Shown: piece after piece, positions 23,853-32,150 of the stretch
How the letters are laid out: each line of letters begins with the position of its first letter
Position numbering within the stretch: the first letter of the stretch is position 1
Assembly (NCBI RefSeq): GCF_005048155.1
Contig: NZ_SUMB01000006.1
Span: forward strand, 1-64,000
Direction: 5' to 3'
Source of the DNA: Streptomyces piniterrae
Lineage (GTDB): Bacteria > Actinomycetota > Actinomycetes > Streptomycetales > Streptomycetaceae
Length of the DNA: 64,000 nt
Position numbers and translations under genes: made by a program
The notes under the pieces: model-generated
What the model was told of the DNA's origin: nothing
Seen by the model: only the letters and a program-made list of their open reading frames with translations
Database searches by the model: none

Positions 23853-25061
23853 ATGATTTCCACCGTGCAGGAGAACAGGGACCGTCGCGGACACGGGCGG
23901 TACACGCTCACGGAGACCGAGCAAGGCCAGCTCTTGGGCGTATGCGTCGCGGCGGACGGGCTCTTCGGGGAGCCCCGGCGCGGGACGTACGAACTGTTCG
24001 GCTGGGTCCCGGAAGGCGGCGTCGACGTGCGGGGCTGGGTCGGCGACCGGGTGTGGCTGGTGCCGGACGACGAGGCACTGGAGCCCTGGCTGCTGGAGGA
24101 CGCGCAGAGCCCGGGGCGGTTCCCCGGGACGGACGGTCTCGTGCTCACCGGCCTGGACGACTACCACGGTCCACCCGAGGGACACCGGGGTCCGGTCCGG
24201 GTGCACGACGGGCGCCGGTGGCTGGGCTCCTGCGGGGAATTCGGCCGCGTCCTGCCGCCCGAGCAGGTGGCACCCCCGCTCGTCCTGCGGGGGCTCGCCC
24301 CGGGTGCCCGGCTGCGGGCGGCACTGACGAAGGGCACGCGACGGGCGCTGGACCTGGAGGAGGCCGCCCTGGAGATACGGGACGACCAGGGCGAGCCGCT
24401 CACCGAACGACGGCTGTGGACCAAGGTCAGCGCCTGGCGCCCGTCTTCCTGCGGGACGGATCCGACCGACTCCTCCTATGGGAGGGATCTGACGGACTCC
24501 TCCTACGGGACGGATCCGATCGACGCTGCCTACGGGACGGATCCGACCGACGCTGCCTACGGGACGGATCTGATCGACCTGGAGCTCGACGGAGAGCTTT
24601 ACGTGCCCGTTCCCGAATACGCCCGGCCCATCTGGGAGCGGTGGCTCGCCGGGCCGCCGGACACCCTGGGTGCCTGGGCCGGCCTCGACACCCGGCGCCG
24701 TGGGGCGTGGCTCGATCTCGTCCGCGAGCGGGCCTGCCGGCGTGCCCGCCGTGACCGGCCGGCTGGTCACGCGTACGAACTCGACGGCCGGCACATCACC
24801 GACGAACCGGGCCTCTACCTGGCGCTCGGCGAGGCGGTGAACGGGCCGGGCGGCTACTTCGGCGGCTGTCTGGACGCCCTCGACGACTGCCTGCGCGGCA
24901 CCTTCGGCTACACCGCCCCCGCAACCCTGCTCTGGCGGGACGCGGCGACCGCACGCGAGCACCTGTCCCGGACCCTGACAGCGGACGGCCGGCCCTACGA
25001 CCTGTTCACCGCGGCCCTCGACGTCCTGGCCGAGGGCGGCATGCACGTCACGCCGGCGTGA
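23853..25061 (+). CDS. Barstar-family (ribonuclease inhibitor-like) protein with long N-terminal domain
   Basis: 402 residues. The last 90 or so resemble barstar, the inhibitor of the secreted RNase barnase. The barstar pattern of strand, helix, then YxG/GxCLDALxDCL appears in GYFGGCLDALDDCLRGTFGY, followed by TLLWRDAATARE and a last helix and strand ending at MHVTPA. The N-terminal 190 residues are a separate, unrecognised domain (YTLTETEQGQLLGVCVAADG; GTYELFGWVPEGGVDV). The two are joined by a linker made of nine-residue repeats (GTDPTDAAY type). Members usually serve as immunity proteins or RNase inhibitors; no barnase-like gene is visible nearby. Confidence 0.72.
   Translation: MISTVQENRDRRGHGRYTLTETEQGQLLGVCVAADGLFGEPRRGTYELFGWVPEGGVDVRGWVGDRVWLVPDDEALEPWLLEDAQSPGRFPGTDGLVLTGLDDYHGPPEGHRGPVRVHDGRRWLGSCGEFGRVLPPEQVAPPLVLRGLAPGARLRAALTKGTRRALDLEEAALEIRDDQGEPLTERRLWTKVSAWRPSSCGTDPTDSSYGRDLTDSSYGTDPIDAAYGTDPTDAAYGTDLIDLELDGELYVPVPEYARPIWERWLAGPPDTLGAWAGLDTRRRGAWLDLVRERACRRARRDRPAGHAYELDGRHITDEPGLYLALGEAVNGPGGYFGGCLDALDDCLRGTFGYTAPATLLWRDAATAREHLSRTLTADGRPYDLFTAALDVLAEGGMHVTPA
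24453..24578 (+). repeat. 27-base coding tandem repeat, 4.7 copies
   Basis: Units start at 24453, 24480, 24507, 24534 and 24561 (partial), each of the form GGGACGGATCCGACCGACNC then a TAT/TAC codon. They encode a flexible Asp/Thr-rich linker between the N-terminal domain and the barstar domain, and copy number may vary among strains. Confidence 0.92.
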
Positions 25062-25097
25062 TCCACCGTCCGCCTGCCACGGCACTCGGCGTGCGCG

Positions 25098-26342
25098 TCA
25101 TGCGATGTGGTCGTCCATCAGCTCCGCGTTGAGGCGGTTGCTGAACTGGTCCATGTAGCGGTTCAGGTCCCGCGGTGGCAGGCGGGTCCCGTACTGCGCC
25201 TCCAGGTTCGCCGCGAACGCGCCCGGTGTCGGCATGCCTTCGCCCTCTATGGAGCGCCGGAACACCTGGTAGAAGTCCTCCTCGGTCGGGGCCGCGGCCG
25301 GGGCCTGAGTGGGCTGCGGGTCGGCCTCCGGGGTGCCCTTGCCGAGCGGGCGCGTCCCACCCGCACCGGTCGGCACCGGGAACTCCGGTTCGGGCTCCGG
25401 CGCGCGCGGCGCCGGGAACGGGACCTGCTCGTGGGTCGTCGGCACCTGCTGGTGCTGGTCGTACCCGGGCTGATGCTCCTGCTCCGGGACGAAGTTCGGG
25501 TCGTAGTTCGGGTTGTAGTTCGGGTTGTAGTCCCCCTGGTACGTCACCTGCTGGGGCGCCGCGAACCACTGGCTCGGCAGCTCCTCGGCCGGCTCCTGGG
25601 CCTTCGGCTCCAGAGCGGGCGCCACGGACTGCTGCGTCGCCGGCAGCAGCTGCGGTTCGATGCCCGCCGCCGCGAGCCCCGCGGGAGCGGTCTCTGCCAG
25701 CGGCACCCCGTACCGGGCGAGCCGCAGGGGCATCAGGGACTCCACGGGAGCCTTGCGACGCCAGCCCCGGCCGAATCGCGAACGCAGGCGTGCCTGGTAC
25801 ACGAGCCGTTCCTGCTCCAGCTTGATCACCGCGTCGTACGACCGCAGCTCCCAGAGCTTCATCCGTCGCCACAACAGGAAGGTCGGGACCGGCGACAGCA
25901 GCCAGCGCGTGATGCGCACGCCCTCCATGTGCTTGTCCGCCGTGATGTCGGCGATCCGCCCGACGGCGTGCCGGGCGGCCTCGACGGTGACGACGAACAG
26001 CACCGGGATGACCGCGTGCATGCCCATGCCCAGGGGATCGGACGCCACCGCGGCATTGAACGCGATCGTGGCGGCCGTCAGCAGCCACGCGGCCTGGCGC
26101 AGCAGCGGGAAGGGCATCCGGATCCAGGTCAGCAGCAGATCCAGAGACAGCAGGACGCAGATGCCCGCGTCGATGCCGATGGGGAAGAAATAGGCGAAGT
26201 CGCCGAAGCCCTTCTTGATGGCCAGTTCGCGCACGGCCGCGTAGGAGCCGGCGAAGCCGATGCCGGCGATGACCACCGCGCCGGTGATCACCACTCCGAT
26301 GAGTATCCGGTGTGTGCGTGTCAGCTTCAGTGGCGCGGCCAC
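25098..26342 (-). CDS. DUF2637 (SpdB-like) membrane protein
   Basis: 414 residues from GTG 26342, with AGAAGGGG upstream. Four hydrophobic helices occupy the first 130 or so residues (ILIGVVITGAVVIAGIGFAG; FAYFFPIGIDAGICVLLSL; LLRQAAWLLTAATIAFNAAV; HAVIPVLFVVTVEAARHAVG). A basic segment follows (LRSRFGRGWRRKAPVE), then a long Pro/Gln/Glu-rich cytoplasmic tail with short repeats (NYNPNYNPNYDPNF). DUF2637 includes plasmid-spread proteins of Streptomyces conjugative elements, but chromosomal copies are common and no transfer genes are seen here. The function is unknown. Confidence 0.78.
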   Translation of the reverse strand: MAAPLKLTRTHRILIGVVITGAVVIAGIGFAGSYAAVRELAIKKGFGDFAYFFPIGIDAGICVLLSLDLLLTWIRMPFPLLRQAAWLLTAATIAFNAAVASDPLGMGMHAVIPVLFVVTVEAARHAVGRIADITADKHMEGVRITRWLLSPVPTFLLWRRMKLWELRSYDAVIKLEQERLVYQARLRSRFGRGWRRKAPVESLMPLRLARYGVPLAETAPAGLAAAGIEPQLLPATQQSVAPALEPKAQEPAEELPSQWFAAPQQVTYQGDYNPNYNPNYDPNFVPEQEHQPGYDQHQQVPTTHEQVPFPAPRAPEPEPEFPVPTGAGGTRPLGKGTPEADPQPTQAPAAAPTEEDFYQVFRRSIEGEGMPTPGAFAANLEAQYGTRLPPRDLNRYMDQFSNRLNAELMDDHIA

Positions 26343-26448
26343 CCGAGACCCCTTCTGGTCGGTCTGTTGCGAGCGACAGCCTGGCACATGCGTACGGGCG
26401 AGCGTGTGCCGGTATGGAGGGAGCCGGGTCACGATTGGGCTCTGACAA

Positions 26449-26480
26449 GAGGGCCCACACCGTACGTCGGTGGGGCCCTC
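26449..26480 (-). terminator. Hairpin terminator downstream of the first DUF3558 gene
   Basis: GAGGGCCCACACC (26449-26461) pairs with GGTGGGGCCCTC (26469-26480) with one bulged base, in the gap between the DUF3558 gene and the DUF2637 gene, both on the minus strand. Confidence 0.6.
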
Positions 26481-26579
26481 CGGGGCGCTTGTAGCGCCTG
26501 GTGCTCAGCGATCAGCGCTCGGTGAGCAGTGAGCATGAGCAGTCAGCGGCGAGGTTGTTCGCCGATCGCCGATCGCCAA

Positions 26580-27284
26580 TCAGCCGTTCGCCTTGGTGGC
26601 GGCGGCAGCGGCCTCCTTGGCGGCGGCCTGGGCGTCCTTGAGCAGGCTGTCCGCCTTCGGGTCGTCCGCTCCGGCCAGCCCCGCGCCGTTGTAGTTGATC
26701 GTCACGACGATGTTGGCGGTACGGACCACCAGCGTCGTGTTCTTGAAGTCGTTGCCGTCCTTCTTCACGTCGTACGTGATCGCGGTCGCCTCGTCGCCTA
26801 TGCCGGAGGTCTTGACCGTCTTCAGCTTCTTCGCGCCCTTTGCGCCCTTCGCGGCGGTGACCTGCTTGCCGTAGAACTCCGTCGCGCGCTCCTCGCCGGA
26901 GCCGATGCCCGGCTCGGAGTCGTAGCGCTGGTAGCCGACGTCCAGCCAGCGGAACTGGGAGCCGTCGACGCCCTTGTCGTCCAGGCTGGACCAGGAGCAG
27001 CTGCCGTGGGCGGCGTTGTCGCTGGACGTGCCCTGATTCCCGGACGCGTCCTTCACCTTGGGCGTCAGCTTCTTGATGGTGTCCTTGGCGAACACGTCAC
27101 ACGGGGCCGGCAGCTTCTTGTACTTCGCCGGTGCCACGGTCGGAGACGCGCTGCCCGTCTTGCTGGGCGCGTCGGAGGAGTCACCGGAGCTGTCGGAGTC
27201 CGAGCCGGAGCAGCCGGCGACGAGCATCACCGGTACGGCGGCGCAGGCGAGAAGGCTGGCGAGTCGCTTGGCTGAACGGTGCAT
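26580..27284 (-). CDS. DUF3558 lipoprotein
   Basis: A 234-residue protein. The lipoprotein signal is MHRSAKRLASLLACAAVPVM then LVAGC, with Cys25 lipidated. A Ser/Asp-rich spacer follows, then the DUF3558 domain from about residue 55 (PAPCDVFAKDTIKKL) including GSCSWSSLDDK and ending in a strand IVVTINYNGAG and an Ala/Lys-rich helix. It is anchored outside the membrane; the role of the family is not established, though relatives occur as mycobacterial lipoproteins. A paralogue lies 180 bases upstream on the same strand. Confidence 0.85.
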   Translation of the reverse strand: MHRSAKRLASLLACAAVPVMLVAGCSGSDSDSSGDSSDAPSKTGSASPTVAPAKYKKLPAPCDVFAKDTIKKLTPKVKDASGNQGTSSDNAAHGSCSWSSLDDKGVDGSQFRWLDVGYQRYDSEPGIGSGEERATEFYGKQVTAAKGAKGAKKLKTVKTSGIGDEATAITYDVKKDGNDFKNTTLVVRTANIVVTINYNGAGLAGADDPKADSLLKDAQAAAKEAAAAATKANG

Positions 27285-27465
27285 GGTTCCTTCGCTGTTC
27301 GTCGACGGGGTGACCGTGCCCCGTTTTACGGGGACGTACGGGGCAGGGCTAGAGGCACGGTACGTGGCGGAGCGAGGCCGGTGGTCGATTCGTGCCGTTT
27401 GAGAGACGGGCGAATCGGGCGGATGGCGATGAAGGCTGCAATCGCCGCAATCCGCGCCATCCGGA

Positions 27466-28377
27466 TTATTCGTTGAGGCTCTCCGCCAGCTCTCCGGCCA
27501 GCGAACGGGCCTTGTCCTGCAGTTCCTGGCTGTCCGGCAACATCGTCTTGTCCGCCGACCACTGGTCGTAGGTGATCGTGACGATCACATTCGACGTGCG
27601 GAAGACCACAGTGATGTCGCGGTGCACACCGGAGTCCGCGGTCGCGAGTTTGTCGTTCAGGAAGGCCGCGTCACCGAGGCCGTCCAGGACGCGCGGCGCG
27701 GTGGAGCCGCCGGGGTCCAGGCTCGCGCCTTCGGATGCACCATCGGGTGTGCCGTCGGGTGCCCCGGAGGGGTTCGCCGACCCGCTGCCGTCGCCGTCCG
27801 GTGTCTGCTCGCCGTCCTTGCCCGTGCCCTTGTCGCCACCCTTGCCGCTCTCCTTGTCCTTGGGTGCGTCCTTGGGCGCGGACGGCGACGACGAGGCGGG
27901 CGAGGAGGGGCCGCCGGACGGTATTTCCGCGGCCAGCTCCTTGTTCCCGTAGATCTCCTGCGCCTTGTCGTCGTCGCTGACGGCGGAGTCGTAGGAGACC
28001 ACCCGCTGGATGTCGAGCGAGAGATGGCGGGTGCCGGCCGTGGTCTCGCGCTTCCAGCGGCAGCCGACGCGCCGGTCCGTGTCGTAGGTGACATCGGCCT
28101 GGCCGCCGTAGATCTTCTCGGCCTCGGAGGCCGACGGCCGCTCGCCGTCGCCGGGCAGCATGCCGCGCACGGTGGAGGGCGCGGGCAGCCCGCAGGCTTC
28201 CGGGAGCGTCTGGTACCGGCCCGGCTGGGCGGCCGAGCTCGACGAGGTGGCGTCGCCGCCCTTGGCATCGGCGGCGCCACCGTCGGTGGCGGAGCCGCCG
28301 GTGCAGCCGGTGAGGCCGGCGGCCAGCGCCGCGGCGGCCACCAGTGCGGCACCGGGTACGAACGACTTGCGCGGCAT
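27466..28377 (-). CDS. DUF3558 lipoprotein, second paralogue with Asp/Lys/Pro insert
   Basis: 303 residues from ATG 28377, with GGAAGGAG upstream. The lipobox is AALAAGLTGC near residue 24. The DUF3558 core has PEACGLPAPSTVRGMLPG and VGCRWKRETTAGTRHLSL and ends with NVIVTITYDQWSA. A low-complexity insert of about 60 residues (KDAPKDKESGKGGDKGTGKD then a Pro/Asp/Gly stretch) splits the domain, unlike the neighbour at 26580. The two adjacent copies look like an old tandem duplication that has diverged. It is divergent from rtcB. Confidence 0.85.
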   Translation of the reverse strand: MPRKSFVPGAALVAAAALAAGLTGCTGGSATDGGAADAKGGDATSSSSAAQPGRYQTLPEACGLPAPSTVRGMLPGDGERPSASEAEKIYGGQADVTYDTDRRVGCRWKRETTAGTRHLSLDIQRVVSYDSAVSDDDKAQEIYGNKELAAEIPSGGPSSPASSSPSAPKDAPKDKESGKGGDKGTGKDGEQTPDGDGSGSANPSGAPDGTPDGASEGASLDPGGSTAPRVLDGLGDAAFLNDKLATADSGVHRDITVVFRTSNVIVTITYDQWSADKTMLPDSQELQDKARSLAGELAESLNE

Positions 28378-28538
28378 CGTTCGCGGCTCCTTCCCCAGGA
28401 AATGTGGTTGCCGCCGGTCAGCGGCCGATGGACACAATGTGTACCGCACGTCTTGCCGCAAACGCCGGTTCACCGTCCAAGATCTAATGTGTTGTCCAGC
28501 TTTTGCGTTTTATGTCTTTTCGGGGGAATGAGGAAGAT

Positions 28539-29732
28539 ATGTCGTACACCGAAGTGCCCGGTGCACAGGTACCGATCCGGATGTGGACGGATCCGACCAC
28601 GGTCGAGGACGTCGCGATGCGGCAGCTGCGCAATGTCGCCACGCTGCCGTGGATCAAGGGTCTGGCCGTGATGCCGGATGTGCACTACGGCAAGGGGGCC
28701 ACGGTCGGCTCGGTGATCGCGATGCATGGCGCGGTCTGCCCGGCGGCGGTCGGTGTCGACATCGGCTGCGGGATGAGCGCGGTGAAGACCTCGCTGACCG
28801 CCAATGATCTTCCCGGCGATCTGTCCCGGCTCCGCTCCAAGATCGAGCAGGCGATCCCGGTGGGCCGGGGGATGCATGACTCGCCGGTGGACCCGGGCCG
28901 GATGCACGGCTTCCCGACGGGGGGCTGGGACGACTTCTGGGCGCGGTTCGACGGGGTGGCCGACGCGGTCAAATTCCGTCATGAGCGGGCCACGAAGCAG
29001 ATGGGAACGCTGGGCTCGGGCAACCACTTCGTCGAGTTCTGCCTGGACGAGACGGGTGCCGTGTGGCTGATGCTGCACTCCGGCTCCCGGAACATCGGCA
29101 AGGAACTGGCCGAGTTCCACATGAGCCAGGCGCAGAAGCTGCCGCACAATCAGGGGCTGGTCGACCGCGACCTCGCCGTCTTCATCGCGGACACCCCGCC
29201 CATGGCCGCGTACCGCAACGATCTTTTCTGGGCGCAGGAGTACGCGAAGCACAACCGCGCGATCATGATGGCGCTCTTCCAGGACGTCGTCCGCAAGGAG
29301 TTCAAGAAGGCCAGGCCGACGTTCGAGCCGGTGATCTCGTGCCACCACAACTATGTGGCGGAGGAGCGGTACGAGGGGATGGACCTGCTGGTGACCCGTA
29401 AGGGCGCGATCCGGGCGGGTGCCGGCGAGTACGGCATCATTCCGGGCTCGATGGGCACCGGCTCGTACATCGTCCGTGGCCTGGGGAATGCCGCGAGCTT
29501 CAACTCCGCGTCGCATGGCGCGGGCCGGAAGATGAGCCGCAACGCCGCGAAGAAGCGTTTCTCCACGCGGGACCTGGAGGAGCAGACGCGGGGCGTTGAG
29601 TGCCGTAAGGACTCCGGCGTCGTGGACGAGATCCCGGGCGCGTACAAGCCGATCGAGCAGGTCATCGATCAGCAGCGGGACCTCGTGGCGGTGGTCGCCA
29701 AGCTCAAGCAGGTGGTGTGCGTGAAGGGCTGA
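28539..29732 (+). CDS. rtcB: RtcB family RNA ligase
   Basis: 397 residues from ATG 28539 (AGGAAG upstream; an earlier ATG at 28503 has none). RtcB joins RNA 2',3'-cyclic phosphate or 3'-phosphate ends to 5'-OH ends using GTP and Mn. The metal and active-site motifs are DVHYGKGATVGS, GVDIGCGMSAV, GSGNHFVEF, SCHHNYV, GSMGTGSYIV and SHGAGRKMSR, the last carrying the His expected to be guanylylated. No rtcA, rtcR or archease gene is adjacent. Actinobacterial RtcB probably serves RNA repair after nuclease damage. Confidence 0.94.
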   Translation: MSYTEVPGAQVPIRMWTDPTTVEDVAMRQLRNVATLPWIKGLAVMPDVHYGKGATVGSVIAMHGAVCPAAVGVDIGCGMSAVKTSLTANDLPGDLSRLRSKIEQAIPVGRGMHDSPVDPGRMHGFPTGGWDDFWARFDGVADAVKFRHERATKQMGTLGSGNHFVEFCLDETGAVWLMLHSGSRNIGKELAEFHMSQAQKLPHNQGLVDRDLAVFIADTPPMAAYRNDLFWAQEYAKHNRAIMMALFQDVVRKEFKKARPTFEPVISCHHNYVAEERYEGMDLLVTRKGAIRAGAGEYGIIPGSMGTGSYIVRGLGNAASFNSASHGAGRKMSRNAAKKRFSTRDLEEQTRGVECRKDSGVVDEIPGAYKPIEQVIDQQRDLVAVVAKLKQVVCVKG

Positions 29733-30170
29733 GGCCCTGGCGCTGCGTGCGGTGGGTGGTGCGTGTGGCGGGTGGTGCGGGTGGTTGGCGCCGCGCGTGG
29801 CGGGTCGCGCGCGTGGCCTGGCCTTGTGTGCGGTGGGCGGTGCGTATGGCGCGTGCTGTGTGTGGCTGGCGCTGCGCATGGCGGGTGATGCGTGTGGTCG
29901 GGCGCTGCTTGCGGCGGGTGGTGCTCGTGGCCGGATTGTCGTGTGCCTGGCGCTGCGTTTGATCGACAGGGTCGGAGAGTTCGGTAGGTCGGAAATGTTG
30001 GAAAGGTTGGAAAGGTCGGAGCTGGAGTCGGCTCGGTGGGGGACGGCGGCGGGGGCGACGCCCCCCCGGGCCCGGGCGGCACCCCCGGACTCGGTGCGCC
30101 GTTGGGGCGCACCGGTCCGTCCGTGGGCACGTGGACCGCGTGAACCGCACCTAATCGCTGACGCGCGAAC
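29733..30170 (+). other. Gene-free, G+T-rich degenerate repeat region
   Basis: 438 bases. 29745-29960 consist of degenerate GTGGCGGGTGGTGCG/GTGTGGCTGGCGCTGCG units with strong G-over-C strand asymmetry. 29990-30020 has GGAAATGTTGGAAAGGTTGG-type repeats, and 30050-30110 is G/C-rich. Open frames here lack codon bias. A similar G+T repeat lies at 33760-33910. Confidence 0.5.
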
Positions 30171-31772
30171 CTACTCGATGACGCGCGGAGCCACGTTGCG
30201 CCGCGGCGTCCACGTCTCCTCGTCCTCCAGGAGGTAGTCGGGGCGACGGCTGTCGGCGCCGCGTTGCCCCTGGTTTCCCTTGCCGCCGCGAGTTCCGGGC
30301 GCTCCGGGCGCGCCCATCGTCCCCGCGCTCCGGGCGCCGCCGGCCTTGCCCGCCTGGGTGCCGCCGCGGCTGCGGTGCAGTCCGGATCCGCCCTGTGCGA
30401 CACCGCCGGTCCCGGCGCCTCCGGGAGCGCCGACAGTCCCGCCACGCTGACGGGTAAGGCCCGTGCCCCGCGCGCCTCCGGCGCCACGCGCTGCGCCTGC
30501 GGCTCCTCCGGCAGCACCGCCCACGCCGGGCATACCCGAACGTGGCGTACCTGGGCGCGGGCTGCCTGCTCCCGTACGACCTGCGCTTGTTCCGCCACGG
30601 CTGCCGGGCGCGCCGACTCCGCCGGCGCCGGGGCCGCCTCGGGTGGCAAGACCGCCGCCCATACCGTTCGGCATACCGGGCACTCCCGGCGCTCCTCCGG
30701 AACCGCCTCCGTGGCCACCGGCGCCGGAGGGTACGGAACCACCGCCGAGGCCGCCGCCACCGCCTCCGAGTCCACCGGTGCCTGGTCCTCCGGTCCCTCC
30801 GGTGTAGCCCTCGAGGCCGGTTCCGATCTGGGAATCCGGCTTGGGGACGCCGGCGCCGCCGGCGATGCCGGCCGAGTGGGGCGTGGTGGGCAAGTCGGGA
30901 GAGGAATAGCCCGGGCCATGTGTGCCGGACGGCATTTTGACCCCGCCCGCGGGCCGCGGGGAGAGGCCGCTCGGTCCGGGTGTTCCGGGAGCCAAACCTT
31001 TCGGGACTCCGCCCAGCGGGCCGGGCGGCTGCCTTTCCGGGATCTCGTCGTCCTTCGTCGGCGCGGGTTTCTGGAGCCTGGCCGTGCTCTGCTTGTACGA
31101 GGTCCCCAGTTTCTCCATGGCGATCGCGGCTTCGAGTTCCTGCCTCTTGAATTTGGGCAGACCCCAGTCCCCGTGGACGCCATCCCATTTCTGGAGCACG
31201 GCCTCAGTGCTGTGACCACTGGCCAGATCCGCCTGTACCTCCAGGAAGGCGTCGACTGCGGTCGGGTTGCCCATCATTTCGTTCACGAGTGGATGACCCT
31301 TTACGTTGCCGTCGCCTCCCTTCGCCAGATCATCCTGGATCGCCTTCTCGATAACCTGGTTGTTATCTTCCTTCCAATCGATCTCGTATATCGCATCCTT
31401 CACCTTCTGTAGGGCGTCCGCGGCGCCCCCCATGGCTCCCGCAATGTCCTCCGCGTACGGCGCGCCCTTCCTGAAGTTGTTGCTGATCTTCTGTGCTTCG
31501 AAATGGAACCTGTCGGCGGACTTACCGTGCCATGACTTCATCACCTTGGCGACGGCTTCATCGAACCGCTTCTTGATCCCGCCATCTTCGTCCTTGCCCA
31601 CCAGCTCGTCGTGGACGTCCTGCCAGTTCTGGGCAATCTCCCTGACCAGGTCGGGCTTCGAATTCTCCACCATTTCTCTGAGCTCGGGCGCCCGGAAGGT
31701 GTTGAACTTTGTTTGCAGGGTGAGGTCTGTGTACCCCCGGCCGCTCCCACCCTTACCTCTCGGCGTCGTCAT
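30171..31772 (-). CDS. WXG100-like protein with long Gly/Pro-rich tail, candidate type VII secretion substrate
   Basis: 533 residues. Residues 1-250 are soluble and mostly helical, with a WXG-type turn in VMKSWHGKSADRFHFEAQ near residue 80. Residues 280-505 are a Gly/Pro/Ala-rich low-complexity stretch (GGLGGGGGGLGGGSVPSGAG and similar). The last 25 residues are acidic then basic (RPDYLLEDEETWTPRRNVAP) and contain a YxxxD motif like the type VII export signal. I recall similar C-terminal tails in other Streptomyces WXG/PPE-like proteins. There is no signal peptide. It follows the 102-residue gene by 69 bases; the two probably form a secreted heterodimer. The helical part is lower in G+C than its neighbours. 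Confidence 0.72.
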   Translation of the reverse strand: MTTPRGKGGSGRGYTDLTLQTKFNTFRAPELREMVENSKPDLVREIAQNWQDVHDELVGKDEDGGIKKRFDEAVAKVMKSWHGKSADRFHFEAQKISNNFRKGAPYAEDIAGAMGGAADALQKVKDAIYEIDWKEDNNQVIEKAIQDDLAKGGDGNVKGHPLVNEMMGNPTAVDAFLEVQADLASGHSTEAVLQKWDGVHGDWGLPKFKRQELEAAIAMEKLGTSYKQSTARLQKPAPTKDDEIPERQPPGPLGGVPKGLAPGTPGPSGLSPRPAGGVKMPSGTHGPGYSSPDLPTTPHSAGIAGGAGVPKPDSQIGTGLEGYTGGTGGPGTGGLGGGGGGLGGGSVPSGAGGHGGGSGGAPGVPGMPNGMGGGLATRGGPGAGGVGAPGSRGGTSAGRTGAGSPRPGTPRSGMPGVGGAAGGAAGAARGAGGARGTGLTRQRGGTVGAPGGAGTGGVAQGGSGLHRSRGGTQAGKAGGARSAGTMGAPGAPGTRGGKGNQGQRGADSRRPDYLLEDEETWTPRRNVAPRVIE

Positions 31773-31841
31773 CTACTGGCCCCCATACGTCCACACGTCC
31801 ACACGCTTGCTGTCCATCGGTCGAACACTCACCGAACCGCA

Positions 31842-32150
31842 CTACTTCATGTTGTTTTTGAGTTCGGCCTCTTCGTAGGCTTCCTTCACTTGACGAGACT
31901 TCTTGCGGAAATCATCGACAAGTTCTGTGATCAGGGCGAGGATGTCCGTCGAAATGAATGCCTTCATTTCGTCATGGGCTGCGTAGAGTTCGTCCGCCTC
32001 GAAGAAATTCCACCCCAGGGCTCCCTGCGGGAGGTAGGTGTTGTTGTCGGCCTTTCCGTTCGGCCCGCCCATATCCCTGAGGACTTCGGTGAGCTCTCGC
32101 GCGACCTCCTCAAGCGCATCGAGGTCAACCTCGGACTGCTCCTTGGCCAT
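31842..32150 (-). CDS. Small helical protein with YxxxE tail, WXG100 partner
   Basis: 102 residues, close to the WXG100/ESX length, with two long amphipathic helices (EVDLDALEEVARELTEVLRD; DILALITELVDDFRKKSRQV) around a turn containing GALGWNFFEADEL. The C-terminus AYEEAELKNNMK holds YxxxE, the general type VII secretion signal found on one partner of WXG dimers. It is immediately upstream of the WXG-motif gene, in the order expected for a pair. Its DNA is less G+C-rich than the window, suggesting acquisition. No EccC ATPase or other secretion component is encoded nearby, so the machine must lie elsewhere. Confidence 0.7.
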   Translation of the reverse strand: MAKEQSEVDLDALEEVARELTEVLRDMGGPNGKADNNTYLPQGALGWNFFEADELYAAHDEMKAFISTDILALITELVDDFRKKSRQVKEAYEEAELKNNMK

